A stretch of DNA of 64,000 nt from an uncultured Clostridia bacterium (GTDB taxonomy: Bacteria; Bacillota; Clostridia; Oscillospirales; Ruminococcaceae). This document shows positions 7,855 to 16,114 of the stretch, one piece after another. A program made the translations under genes and the position numbers. The stretch lies in contig CAMCOD010000008.1 in NCBI GenBank assembly GCA_945876435.1, forward strand, positions 1 to 64,000, read 5' to 3'. The notes under the pieces are model-generated. The model was not told the origin of the DNA, made no database searches, and worked only from the letters and a program-made list of their open reading frames with translations. How positions within the stretch are numbered: the stretch's first letter is position 1; every line of letters starts with the position of its first letter.

Positions 7855-8517
7855 TTAGAATACGCAATACTGTTCCATGTACTGTTCCATCAGCTTCAGT
7901 ACATCCGCATATTCCTCTTTACCCTGAAGATATTCGTGGATATCTTTCGCGGTAACGATGGCATGAACGGTAATGCCGAAGTCATCTTTTACTTCCATAA
8001 CAGCCGTCTTACCAGGGGTTTTGCCCACTTCGCAACGGTTTACGGAGATAAACATATCGCTGATACCCACGTCAGCGGCAGCTTTTAGCACCGGAACGGT
8101 TTCACGGACTGCGGTGCCTGCGGTGATCACGTCCTCAATGATGATGACCCGATCCCCATCCTTTGGCTGATAGCCAACCAGAGAACCGCCTTCCCCGTGG
8201 TCTTTGGCTTCCTTGCGGTTAAAGAAATAGGGCTTATTGATGCCATATTCTCTCGCCAGAGCGCCGGCAGCGGAAGTTACCAGCGGGATACCTTTGTAAG
8301 CAGGGCCAAACATGGCATCAAAATTGTCGCCCAAAGTCTCTTTGATGCAGGCGGCATAGAATTCGCCCAGCTTGGAGATCTGTTCACCGGTACGGTAGTT
8401 GCCGGTATTGACAAAATAAGGAGACAGACGGCCGCTTTTGGTCGTAAACTGGCCGAAACGGAGGACATCCGCACTCATCATAAACTCGATAAACTCTTTC
8501 TTGGCATTGGTCAGCAT
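7855..8517 (-). CDS. pyrE: Orotate phosphoribosyltransferase
   Basis: A 220-residue enzyme transferring ribose-5-phosphate from PRPP to orotate to form OMP in de novo pyrimidine synthesis. The PRPP-binding motif is VIIIEDVITAGTA, and the catalytic loop region NRKEAKDHGEGG carries the expected lysine. The ATG at 8517, 9 bases after GAAGGGTG, is a better start than the track's GTG at 8529. No other pyr genes are nearby, so it is separated from the usual pyr operon. The 56 bases upstream hold a perfect 16-bp palindrome, possibly regulatory. Confidence 0.93.
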   Translation of the reverse strand: MLTNAKKEFIEFMMSADVLRFGQFTTKSGRLSPYFVNTGNYRTGEQISKLGEFYAACIKETLGDNFDAMFGPAYKGIPLVTSAAGALAREYGINKPYFFNRKEAKDHGEGGSLVGYQPKDGDRVIIIEDVITAGTAVRETVPVLKAAADVGISDMFISVNRCEVGKTPGKTAVMEVKDDFGITVHAIVTAKDIHEYLQGKEEYADVLKLMEQYMEQYCVF

Positions 8518-8550
8518 GGGAAAACACACCCTTCATTGATCTTGTATTTG

Positions 8551-8566
8551 GCTCGCAGCTGCGAGC
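8551..8566. repeat. Perfect palindrome upstream of pyrE
   Basis: GCTCGCAGCTGCGAGC is a 16-bp perfect palindrome in the short gap between the PAP2 gene and pyrE. As DNA it resembles an operator. On the plus strand it is followed by TTTCTTTTT, which would make a terminator, but no plus-strand gene needs one. Confidence 0.35.
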
Positions 8567-8573
8567 TTTCTTT

Positions 8574-9266
8574 TTACAGTTTATCACAGCTGGCTCTATG
8601 GTTCAAGTAGCCTCGGCTCGTATTGTGGACAATTCTTCCTCTCATGTCATGGACTCTTACCACAGCCACCAGTCCGGCTGTCAGCAAAATGCCATAGAAC
8701 ACATCAATGACTGAGTGCTGTTTCAGAAAAACAGTCGACAAACAGATGGAAAACGCCAGCAACAGAGACAATCCCCGCACCAGTTTTGGACGTTTGAAGC
8801 CCTGGTAGTGCTGAACCGCCCAATCAACAGCCAATGTGCTGGACACATGGATAGACGGACAGACATTGGTTGGTGTGTCGACACTGCGCATCAGCAGAGC
8901 GATCTTGCAGAACAGGTTATCTCCTGTGATTTCCTGCCGCAAATTGATACCGTTGGGCATCAAAGTATAAATCAGCAGACAGACTGTCATACCGGTAAAC
9001 ATTATAAAGCACAGTCGCAGGAAAATTTCTTTGTCTTTTTGGACGAAAAATCTCAACGCTCCCAGAAAATACGGGAACCACAGCCCATAGGGGATAATAA
9101 AATATTCACAGAAAGGAATCAGATCGTCCAACGGCGAATAGATCCAATACTTTGGTTCTACTAAAAATTCAAGGGAGAAGAACCAAATCAAATAAGGGAT
9201 AAAATACAGAAGTACAAGGCAGTGGGGGTTCTCTCTGACCCAGCGCAACAGCTTCTCTTTCATCAT
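8574..9266 (-). CDS. PAP2-superfamily membrane phosphatase
   Basis: A 230-residue integral membrane phosphatase of the type-2 phosphatidic acid phosphatase superfamily, probably acting on a lipid phosphate or pyrophosphate at the outer membrane face. About six hydrophobic segments are visible (LVLLYFIPYLIWFF, LCFIMFTGMTVCLLIY, LSLLLAFSICLSTVFL and others). Catalytic motifs are CPSIHVSST (the PSGH-like loop with its histidine) and LKQHSVIDVFYG (the SRxxxxxHxxxD-like block). The first arginine-containing motif is weak. Two adjacent ATGs (9266, 9263) follow AAGGTG. It lies between galU and pyrE, and substrate remains unknown; undecaprenyl pyrophosphate or phosphatidate are plausible. Confidence 0.8.
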   Translation of the reverse strand: MMKEKLLRWVRENPHCLVLLYFIPYLIWFFSLEFLVEPKYWIYSPLDDLIPFCEYFIIPYGLWFPYFLGALRFFVQKDKEIFLRLCFIMFTGMTVCLLIYTLMPNGINLRQEITGDNLFCKIALLMRSVDTPTNVCPSIHVSSTLAVDWAVQHYQGFKRPKLVRGLSLLLAFSICLSTVFLKQHSVIDVFYGILLTAGLVAVVRVHDMRGRIVHNTSRGYLNHRASCDKL

Positions 9267-9292
9267 TACACCTTACATCCTCTTTCTCTCAG

Positions 9293-9325
9293 ACAGCTCC
9301 CCGCCGACCAGCAGCAGGGAGCTGT
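9293..9325 (-). terminator. Hairpin after galU
   Basis: A 9-bp stem ACAGCTCCC/GGGAGCTGT (9293-9301 with 9317-9325) has no clear U-tract on the minus strand, so it is a weak terminator or a processing/stability hairpin. Confidence 0.4.
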
Positions 9326-9332
9326 TTCTTGC

Positions 9333-10211
9333 TTACAGCGTTTCAGCGACCTGTTTCAAATAGTCGCGGAACTGATCTTTTACCTCGGGATGCTCCAAAG
9401 CAACCTGAACGATAGCCTGAAGAATGCCGAATTTGTTGCCCATATCATAGCGGGTTCCTGTGTAGACCTTCCCCACCATTCCCTGCTTTCTGGCAAGGAC
9501 GCGCATGGCATCCGTCAACTGGATCTCGCCGTTGACACCTGGGGCTGTTTTTTCCAAAATAGGGAAAATATCCGGCGTCAGAACCACCCGTCCAAGGATG
9601 GAATAGTTGGACATGACCTGAGCCGGCATGGGTTTTTCAATCATATCGGTAACGCGATAAAGCTGATCTTCGCCATCCATGGATTCAATTTTCAGGCTGC
9701 AGTATTTGCTGATCTGATCCCGCTCCACCGGCTTGATTCCAGCCACACTGAGTCCATATTTTTCATAGGCCTCGCAAAGCTCCCGGCAGGCCGGTTTTTC
9801 ACCGCCGATAACAACATCATCTCCGTACAGCACGGCAAAAGGTTCGTCGCCCACAAAGGCTTTGGCGCAAAGCACTGCGTGACCCAATCCTTTTGTTTCC
9901 TTCTGGCGGACATACATAATATTTGCTAACTTGGAGATAGCAACAATCTCGTCATAAGTACTCTGTTTTCCGCTGGCCAACAGCCTTGCTTCCAACTCGG
10001 GAGCCCGATCAAAGTGATCCTCCACCGTGGTTTTGCCCCGGCTGGTTATGATCAAAATATCGGTAATGCCGCTGGCAACGGCCTCTTCAACAATATATTG
10101 GATAGCCGGTTTATCTACTATCGGCAGCATCTCCTTCGGCATAGCTTTGGATGCCGGCAGCACTCTGGTCCCCAACCCTGCCGCCGGAATCACCGCTTTG
10201 CGGATCTTCAT
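9333..10211 (-). CDS. galU: UTP--glucose-1-phosphate uridylyltransferase
   Basis: A 292-residue nucleotidyltransferase making UDP-glucose from UTP and glucose-1-phosphate for cell-surface glycans and the Leloir pathway. The nucleotide-binding signature AAGLGTRVLPASKAMPKEM is complete. VLYGDDVVIGGEKPA and VNGEIQLTDAM are typical GalU blocks. CAGGAGGG precedes the ATG. It has its own promoter at 10253-10281 and is the head of a possible galU-PAP2 transcript. Length and motifs are normal. Confidence 0.93.
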   Translation of the reverse strand: MKIRKAVIPAAGLGTRVLPASKAMPKEMLPIVDKPAIQYIVEEAVASGITDILIITSRGKTTVEDHFDRAPELEARLLASGKQSTYDEIVAISKLANIMYVRQKETKGLGHAVLCAKAFVGDEPFAVLYGDDVVIGGEKPACRELCEAYEKYGLSVAGIKPVERDQISKYCSLKIESMDGEDQLYRVTDMIEKPMPAQVMSNYSILGRVVLTPDIFPILEKTAPGVNGEIQLTDAMRVLARKQGMVGKVYTGTRYDMGNKFGILQAIVQVALEHPEVKDQFRDYLKQVAETL

Positions 10212-10252
10212 GTCATCCCTCCTGTTTCGATAAAATCATTTGTGCTTATGAT

Positions 10253-10281
10253 ACCATAGTTTTTTTCGAAGATAAAGGCAA
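10253..10281 (-). promoter_or_regulatory. Probable promoter of galU
   Basis: On the minus strand: TTGCCT (10276-10281), 17-base spacer, TATGGT (10253-10258), about 42 bases upstream of the start codon. Confidence 0.55.
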
Positions 10282-10349
10282 TTTACAAAATATTCAGCAA
10301 AGCCTAACCAACTTGTTACATCTTTTTCAGCATATTTTTACTTTTTCTC

Positions 10350-10384
10350 CGAAAAATAGCTCTCCGGCTATGATCCGGAGAGCT
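10350..10384 (-). terminator. Terminator after cysS
   Basis: A 10-bp stem AGCTCTCCGG/CCGGAGAGCT (10358-10367 with 10375-10384) is followed on the minus strand by ATTTTTCGG. Confidence 0.8.
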
Positions 10385-10409
10385 GTTTGCCTATTGATTC
10401 GTCTTTTGA

Positions 10410-11804
10410 TCAGTCCTTTTTCCATTTTACACCCTGAGGCGTATCCAGCAGGGTGATGCCTTTGGCCTTCAAATCATCACGGATCTTGTCGGCGAGGGCA
10501 AAGTTTTTGGCCTTTCGTGCCTGCTGACGCTGTTCGATCAGTTCCTCGATCTCCGCCTCCAGATTATCCTCCTTGCGGTTGTACAACAGACCCAGCACAT
10601 CGGTCAGGCTGTCAAACAACTCCGCAGCAGCTGTCAATGCTGCTTTGGAACGGGGAACCGAGGAAAAGATATTGATGTCCCGAACCAGATCAAAGAGGGC
10701 TGCCATACCGTTTGCGGTGTTCAGATCGTCGTCCATGGCGTCAATAAACTGGTTTCTGCGTTTTTCCAGAGTTTCTTTGAAGGCTTCTTCCCCTTCGGTT
10801 GGCTCTTCCAAGCCATTTTTCAGGGCAAAGTCCAAATTTTCTCTTGCGTTGTACAGACGTTCCAGCGCCGCCTTGCACTGTTCGATGATTTCGGTGTTGT
10901 AGTTGATGGGGCTGCGGTAATGAGCGGAAAGCATCATATATTTGATTGGCTCATAGCCATATTTTTCCGCTACTTCCCGAACCGTAAAGAAGTTGTTCAA
11001 GGATTTGCTCATCTTCTTGTTGTCCACATTGATGTAGCCATTATGCATCCAGTAGCGGGCATACGGCTTACCGGTGCAGCACTCGGACTGAGCAATTTCA
11101 TTTTCATGGTGAGGGAAGATCAAGTCCTGACCGCCGCAGTGCAGGTCGATGGTCTCGCCCAGATGTTTATGGATCATCGCGGTGCATTCAATGTGCCAGC
11201 CGGGACGGCCTTCGCCCCAGCGGGAGCTCCAGGACGGTTCACCGGGTTTTGCCGCTTTCCACAGTGCAAAGTCAAGAGGATCTTCTTTCTGCTCGTTGAC
11301 ATTGATTCTTGCGCCGCTTTCCAGCTCCTCAATGGGCTGGTGGGACAGCTTGCCATATTCATTAAATTTACGGGTGCGGAAATATACATCGCCGCCAACA
11401 TGGTAGGCATAACCCTTATCTTCCAGCTCTTCCACGATCCGAATAATGTCGTCCATGGTTTCGGTTGCTTTTGGATGAATATTTGCCTTACGAATACCCA
11501 AGCCTTCCGTATCCTTCAAATACTCATTGATATAGCGTTCGGCGATCTCATGGGAGCTAACGCCTTCCTCATTGGCTTTTTTGATAATTTTGTCATCCAC
11601 GTCGGTAAAATTCTGCACAAAGGTCACATCATAGCCTCGGAATTCCAGGTAACGGCGCATGGTGTCAAAAATGCAGATCGGTCTTGCGTTGCCGATATGG
11701 ATATAGTTGTATACCGTTGGTCCGCAGGCATACATTTTGACTTTACCCGGCTCCAGCGGGATAAATTCCTCGTTCTGGCGGGTCATGGTATTATAAATTC
11801 GCAT
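10410..11804 (-). CDS. cysS: Cysteinyl-tRNA synthetase
   Basis: A 464-residue class I synthetase charging tRNA-Cys. The HIGH-type motif is in [11 protein letters not shown] behind the zinc ligand in [23 protein letters not shown] and [13 protein letters not shown] supply the remaining zinc and cysteine-site residues, and [10 protein letters not shown] is the KMSKS loop. The C terminus ends with the usual anticodon-binding helices ([18 protein letters not shown]). The gene is monocistronic with its own promoter, a T-box leader carrying a TGC specifier, and a terminator. Confidence 0.95.
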   Translation of the reverse strand: MRIYNTMTRQNEEFIPLEPGKVKMYACGPTVYNYIHIGNARPICIFDTMRRYLEFRGYDVTFVQNFTDVDDKIIKKANEEGVSSHEIAERYINEYLKDTEGLGIRKANIHPKATETMDDIIRIVEELEDKGYAYHVGGDVYFRTRKFNEYGKLSHQPIEELESGARINVNEQKEDPLDFALWKAAKPGEPSWSSRWGEGRPGWHIECTAMIHKHLGETIDLHCGGQDLIFPHHENEIAQSECCTGKPYARYWMHNGYINVDNKKMSKSLNNFFTVREVAEKYGYEPIKYMMLSAHYRSPINYNTEIIEQCKAALERLYNARENLDFALKNGLEEPTEGEEAFKETLEKRRNQFIDAMDDDLNTANGMAALFDLVRDINIFSSVPRSKAALTAAAELFDSLTDVLGLLYNRKEDNLEAEIEELIEQRQQARKAKNFALADKIRDDLKAKGITLLDTPQGVKWKKD

Positions 11805-11892
11805 AGAAACTGACTCCTCTCATGGGATAATTTTCGAATGAAACCGATTTTCAGGGATCTGGCGTCCACCTTCTGCCAGTCCGATTCTGCAA

Positions 11893-12126
11893 ATAAAAGC
11901 CCGCCTTCTTCTGCCAAGGCAGATGAAGGCGGGCAATACCGCGGTTCCACTTCAATTTCTTTCTTAAAACCCGTTAACGCCGGGATACGCGGACTGATAC
12001 TGGGGAAAAACCGGTTCCCAATCCGTACTGGCAGGCGCACTTGGCGATGATCTGGGGCAAAAGCGCTTTCAGCGTGTCACGCTTTCTCTCTGGGGCAGCA
12101 GTTTCATCGTTACTCTTCCTGCGTCA
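11893..12126 (-). promoter_or_regulatory. T-box riboswitch of cysS (specifier TGC, Cys)
   Basis: On the minus strand the T-box sequence AGTGGAACCGCGG (11939-11951) precedes a terminator stem GCCCGCCTTC/GAAGGCGGGC (11899-11908 with 11925-11934) and TTTTATTT. The long stem I has an AGTA element in GGAAGAGTAACGATGA. Opposite it, between TCATCG and CCTGC, lies AAGTGCG, placing TGC (a Cys codon) in the specifier loop. Uncharged tRNA-Cys should promote readthrough into cysS. Confidence 0.88.
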
Positions 12127-12153
12127 AGGTATTTTTTCTATTGAGATAGCATC

Positions 12154-12182
12154 AGCATAGCACAAATCCAGAAAAAGCGCAA
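12154..12182 (-). promoter_or_regulatory. Probable promoter of the cysS T-box transcript
   Basis: On the minus strand: TTGCGC (12177-12182), 17-base spacer, TATGCT (12154-12159), just upstream of the T-box stem I. Confidence 0.55.
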
Positions 12183-12199
12183 GTCTCCGCTGGTAAAAA

Positions 12200-12775
12200 T
12201 TATTTGCCGAACATGGATTTATTCTTTACCACATAATTAAGACCGCTGTATACGGTGAAGAACAGGGACAAGAACATTAAACCGTAATGGAGGTATACCC
12301 CCACAGCCCCAAGCAGTCCGAATTCCAAAATCAGCAGGTTCCAGCAGATCCACACCATCGTGGTAGCGGTTTTATATTTGCCCCACTTGTCCGCAGCAAG
12401 AACAACTCCCTTGGCTGCAGCCAGCAGCCGCAGACTGGTCACCAAAAACTCTCTTGCCAAAATAACAATAACGACCCAGCTTGGCGTCAGGGCAGCCGCA
12501 TCCCCTACAAAGCAGACCATAGCCGCCGTCACCAAAACCTTATCTGCCAGCGGGTCCATCAGTTTGCCGAAATCGGAAATCAAATTGTATTTCCGTGCGA
12601 TTTTTCCATCGAAAAGATCGGTAATGGATGCCAGCGCAAACACGATAAAAGCCCAGAGATAATGCAAACCCAGGCTCTGCCATTCGTAAAGCAGTACAAA
12701 TAACGGGATCATAATGATCCGCAGCATGGTCAGCTTATTGGGTAAATTGGGGGCAATGCTTCGTTCTTTACTCAA
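12200..12775 (-). CDS. pgsA: CDP-diacylglycerol--glycerol-3-phosphate 3-phosphatidyltransferase
   Basis: Membrane enzyme making phosphatidylglycerol phosphate, the committed step to anionic phospholipids. The CDP-alcohol phosphotransferase signature is complete in DLFDGKIARKYN followed by SDFGKLMDPLAD. Four or more hydrophobic segments follow. I prefer a TTG start at 12775 (SKERSIAPNLPNKLTMLRI, 191 residues) because GAGGAGG lies 9 bases upstream and the track's N-terminal extension is very basic and overlaps rimO. That start overlaps the rimO stop by a few bases, a translational-coupling arrangement. It is the last gene of recA-recX-rimO-pgsA. Confidence 0.9.
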   Translation of the reverse strand: MSKERSIAPNLPNKLTMLRIIMIPLFVLLYEWQSLGLHYLWAFIVFALASITDLFDGKIARKYNLISDFGKLMDPLADKVLVTAAMVCFVGDAAALTPSWVVIVILAREFLVTSLRLLAAAKGVVLAADKWGKYKTATTMVWICWNLLILEFGLLGAVGVYLHYGLMFLSLFFTVYSGLNYVVKNKSMFGK

Positions 12776-14117
12776 GCTCCTCAGCCTCCTCTTCCACTTC
12801 CCGTCCAATCAGGTCATAACCTTCAGAGTCCAGGATTTCAACCTGTACAAAATCGCCCGGATGCAGCTCTCTGGCGGCGGTGAAGCAGGTTTTTGTATCA
12901 ACATCCGGCGCATCCATCGCGCTGCGGCCAACATACATCAGGTTGTCATAGTCATAATCTTCCACCAGAACCTCTATGGTTTTCCCAATGAGAGAGCGGC
13001 CTGTTTCAAAAGCAATATTCATCTGCTGCTCCATGACGACTTCAGCCCGGTGACGTTTGGTTTCTTCATCCAGCTGTCCGTCCATTTCAGCCGCCGGCGT
13101 ATCTTCCTCCACGGAATAAGCAAAACAGCCTAAACGCTCAAAGCGGACTTCCTGAACAAAGCGGCAAAGCTCCTCAAATTCTTCCTCTGTCTCCCCGGGG
13201 AAACCAGCGATCAACGTGGTTCGCAGAGCGATACCCGGAACCTTTTCCCGGATATGCTTCATCAGCGCAACCATGGAAGCATAGTCGCCCGCACGGTTCA
13301 TGGCTTTCAGCACTCTGCCGTTGGCGTGCTGCAAAGGCAGGTCAATATACTTGACGATCTTCGGTTCTGTCGCCATAACCTGGAGCAGTTCGTCCGTGAC
13401 CCGTTCCGGGTAGCCGTAAAGGATACGGATCCAGCGAAAACCATCAATTTTGCACAGCTCCCGCAGCAGTTCTGCCAGTTTCAGTTCACCATAAAGATCC
13501 TGTCCGTAGCGGGTGGTATCCTGGGCGATCAGATTCAGTTCCTTCGCGCCATTGGCCGCCAGTTGACGCGCCTCCGCCAGCACATCCTCCATAGGACGGC
13601 TACGGAAACCGCCGCGAATTAGCGGAATGGCACAATAGCTGCACTTATTGTCACAACCTTCCGCAATTTTCAGGTAAACGGAGTAATTCGGTGTAGTCAA
13701 CACCCGGTCTCCACCCAGCGCTAAGTCCTCTTTTTCGCCGTATTCGGCAACTTTTTCCCCTTTTAAAGCTTTGCGTACCGCTGCCGCGATGTCAAAGTTC
13801 CGTCCAATGCCCAAAACAACATCAGCCTCCGGAATTTCCCGCACCAGCTCGTCCCGGTAGCGCTCCGCCAGACAGCCTGTAACTACAATCACCTTTACAT
13901 GGCCGCTTTTTTTCAACTGGCAGAACTCCAGAATTGTTTCAATAGACTCCCGCTTGGCATCCTCGATAAAGCCGCAGGTGTTAATGATAACCACATCACA
14001 CGCAGCCGGGTCTACCGAAAGTTCAAATCCATCATGAACGATCAGCGCCAACAGCCGCTCGGCATCCACCTGGTTTTTGGAGCAGCCCAGGGACACCATT
14101 CCAACTTTGATTGCCAT
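12768..14117 (-). CDS. rimO: Ribosomal protein S12 methylthiotransferase
   Basis: A 449-residue radical SAM enzyme that adds a methylthio group to the conserved aspartate of ribosomal protein S12. The N-terminal MTTase domain carries cysteines in VSLGCSKNQVDAE, INTCGFI and VTGCLAERY for the auxiliary cluster. The radical SAM CxxxCxxC is CDNKCSYCAIP. A C-terminal TRAM domain ends in VQVEILDSEGYDLIGR. IxxxGC details favour RimO over MiaB. It lies 25 bases after recX and overlaps pgsA, within the recA operon. Confidence 0.93.
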   Translation of the reverse strand: MAIKVGMVSLGCSKNQVDAERLLALIVHDGFELSVDPAACDVVIINTCGFIEDAKRESIETILEFCQLKKSGHVKVIVVTGCLAERYRDELVREIPEADVVLGIGRNFDIAAAVRKALKGEKVAEYGEKEDLALGGDRVLTTPNYSVYLKIAEGCDNKCSYCAIPLIRGGFRSRPMEDVLAEARQLAANGAKELNLIAQDTTRYGQDLYGELKLAELLRELCKIDGFRWIRILYGYPERVTDELLQVMATEPKIVKYIDLPLQHANGRVLKAMNRAGDYASMVALMKHIREKVPGIALRTTLIAGFPGETEEEFEELCRFVQEVRFERLGCFAYSVEEDTPAAEMDGQLDEETKRHRAEVVMEQQMNIAFETGRSLIGKTIEVLVEDYDYDNLMYVGRSAMDAPDVDTKTCFTAARELHPGDFVQVEILDSEGYDLIGREVEEEAEELE

Positions 14118-14142
14118 ACTATTCTCCTAACTTTTCCATTTT

Positions 14143-14772
14143 CTATTCCATACCGCCGTTCAGCTCGATCTCATAATCCTGAAGCGCCTGCCTGATCTGC
14201 CCATAGGCATAGCCCAAACGCAGCAGGCCGTTGACTGCGCGGCGTCTGCCCTTTTCATCGGACAGACCGTTTTTATATTTCTTTTCAATCACCTGATGAA
14301 TTTGCACGATGGGATCGCAGTCCACCTGTTCCAGCGCGCGATCAATATCGGCCTCTCCCACACCTCGATGGCGCAGTTCCTGCCGCACACGATTGACCGA
14401 ATATTTTTTCAGATTCAGCAGATCCTTCGAACAGCGGACAGCATAATCCAAATCGTTCAGCAGCCCCAATTCTTCCAGCCGATCCAGAACCTCCGTCACC
14501 GTCTCCTCTGGAAATTCCTCCTGTCTCAGCCTTTGCCACAGCATCTGACGAGTATAGGATTTGTATCCTAAAAGTTTAAAAGCTCGGTCTCTCGCCTTTT
14601 TGTATTGTGTTTTCTCCTGGAGCTGGGCGAATTCGTCTTCGCTGAATGTCATTCCCTTTTGCAAACCAAACTGTGCCAGTGTCTCCAAATCCACTGAGAA
14701 AGCAAATTCCTCGTCGAAAAACAGGGCCATTCGGCCCTGTTTTGTCGGCGCTAATTTTGTCAGTACAGGCAT
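14143..14772 (-). CDS. recX: RecX regulatory protein
   Basis: A 209-residue all-helical modulator of RecA filaments built of three-helix repeats. Conserved blocks include DRAFKLLGYKSYTRQML, VTEVLDRLEELGLLND and VNRVRQELRHRGVGE. The start codon overlaps the recA stop in TAATG, so translation is coupled to recA, the classical recA-recX pairing. Length is in the usual range for firmicute RecX. Confidence 0.9.
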   Translation of the reverse strand: MPVLTKLAPTKQGRMALFFDEEFAFSVDLETLAQFGLQKGMTFSEDEFAQLQEKTQYKKARDRAFKLLGYKSYTRQMLWQRLRQEEFPEETVTEVLDRLEELGLLNDLDYAVRCSKDLLNLKKYSVNRVRQELRHRGVGEADIDRALEQVDCDPIVQIHQVIEKKYKNGLSDEKGRRRAVNGLLRLGYAYGQIRQALQDYEIELNGGME

Positions 14773-15920
14773 TATTTATCGTCAGCCTCAATATCGATCA
14801 TTTTGCTGCTGCGTTTAGCAGGTGCTTCTTCCACGGGAGCGGGCACATCCGGTACTTCATCCAATGAATTCTCTTCCGCAGTTTCCGTTTCCTCTGCTTT
14901 CCCAGCAGCTTTGCCATTGGTTTTATGGCTACCCAGAAGGGTATCTTTCTGTTCCATAACCTTATTTGCAATTTCTTCCGCAATGGCAGGATTGTCCTTC
15001 ATAAACTGCTTTACCTTGTCCCGGCCCTGACCAACTCTCTGGCCATTGTAACTATACCAGGAACCGCTCTTATTCAGAATGTCCAAACGAGTGGCAAGAT
15101 CCACAATTTCACCGTCACGGGAAATGCCTTCGCCGTAGATGATCTCAAACTCTGCCTCACGGAATGGAGGTGCGACCTTATTTTTCACTACGCGAACGCG
15201 AACCACATTGCCCACGTTTTCGGAACCCACTTTGATCACGTCCTTCTTCCGCACATCCAGACGGACAGAAGAATAGAACTTCAGCGCACGGCCGCCGGGA
15301 GTTGTCTCCGGGTTGCCGTACATTACGCCGATCTTTTCACGAAGCTGGTTAATAAAAATAACACAGCAGTTGGATTTTGCAATGGCGCCAGTCAGCTTTC
15401 TCAAAGCCTGAGACATCAGGCGGGCCTGCAAACCAACGAAGGTATCTCCCATTTCCCCTTCAATTTCCGCTTTGGTGGTCATGGCGGCAACGGAGTCCAC
15501 AACAACCACGTCAACGGCATTGGAGCGCACCAGCGCGTCACAGATTTCCAGCGCCTGTTCGCCGGTATCCGGCTGGGAAACCAGCAGGGAATCAATATCG
15601 ACACCCAAATTTTGCGCATAAACCGGATCCAAAGCGTGCTCTACATCAATAAAAACAGCTTCGCCGCCGGCTTTTTGCGCTTCCGCAACGATATGGAGGG
15701 CAACTGTGGTCTTACCGGAGCTTTCAGGACCGTAGATTTCGATAATACGGCCTCTGGGAACACCGCCGATCCCCAAGGCAATATCCAAAGACAAGGAACC
15801 GGTGGGGATTGCTTCCACATTCAGCGCTGTGGTCTGCCCCAGTTTCATCACCGCACCTTTGCCGAACTGTTTTTCAATTTGGGCAATGGCAGTTTCAAGA
15901 GCTTTTGTTTTTTCAGACAT
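14772..15920 (-). CDS. recA: Recombinase RecA
   Basis: A 382-residue DNA-dependent ATPase for homologous recombination and SOS induction. Walker A is GPESSGKTT, Walker [11 protein letters not shown], and the L1/L2 loops lie around [15 protein letters not shown] and [15 protein letters not shown]. The acidic C-terminal tail ends DIEADDK. The ATG at 15920 sits after CGGAGG; the track's start at 15953 adds eleven unconserved residues. A promoter and an SOS-box-like palindrome precede it. It heads recA-recX-rimO-pgsA, a different order from the common rimO-pgsA-cinA-recA cluster; cinA is 18 kb away. Confidence 0.96.
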   Translation of the reverse strand: MSEKTKALETAIAQIEKQFGKGAVMKLGQTTALNVEAIPTGSLSLDIALGIGGVPRGRIIEIYGPESSGKTTVALHIVAEAQKAGGEAVFIDVEHALDPVYAQNLGVDIDSLLVSQPDTGEQALEICDALVRSNAVDVVVVDSVAAMTTKAEIEGEMGDTFVGLQARLMSQALRKLTGAIAKSNCCVIFINQLREKIGVMYGNPETTPGGRALKFYSSVRLDVRKKDVIKVGSENVGNVVRVRVVKNKVAPPFREAEFEIIYGEGISRDGEIVDLATRLDILNKSGSWYSYNGQRVGQGRDKVKQFMKDNPAIAEEIANKVMEQKDTLLGSHKTNGKAAGKAEETETAEENSLDEVPDVPAPVEEAPAKRSSKMIDIEADDK

Positions 15921-15984
15921 TCGATCCTCCGATCTGCTGCGGAATGCAGCCATCTATTTTCCCATGAATTCGATACAAACAAAG

Positions 15985-16002
15985 CGCAAACATCTGTTTG
16001 CG
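15985..16002. promoter_or_regulatory. Candidate LexA (SOS) operator of recA
   Basis: CGCAAACATCTGTTTGCG has perfect 8-bp arms around a 2-base centre. Its core AAACNNNNGTTT is one base per half-site off the Gram-positive SOS box GAACNNNNGTTC. It begins about 10 bases downstream of the recA -10 box, overlapping the start of transcription, where LexA would block initiation. Confidence 0.55.
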
Positions 16003-16012
16003 GGCTGTTTTT

Positions 16013-16041
16013 ATTATAGTATATTCCATGAGAAAAATCAA
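16013..16041 (-). promoter_or_regulatory. Sigma-A promoter of recA
   Basis: On the minus strand: TTGATT (16036-16041), 17-base spacer, TATAAT (16013-16018), followed by the SOS-like palindrome. Confidence 0.8.
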
Positions 16042-16054
16042 CACCGTAACCGAC

Positions 16055-16087
16055 GCAAAAAGCGGCCCTCCCGAGGGAGAACCGCTT
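16055..16087 (-). terminator. Terminator of the mgl operon
   Basis: The minus strand folds as AGCGGTTCTCCCT-CGGG-AGGGCCGCT followed by TTTTTGCG, 28 bases after mglC. Confidence 0.75.
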
Positions 16088-16114
16088 TTCTTGAAAAAGA
16101 ATCAGTGGTGACGA

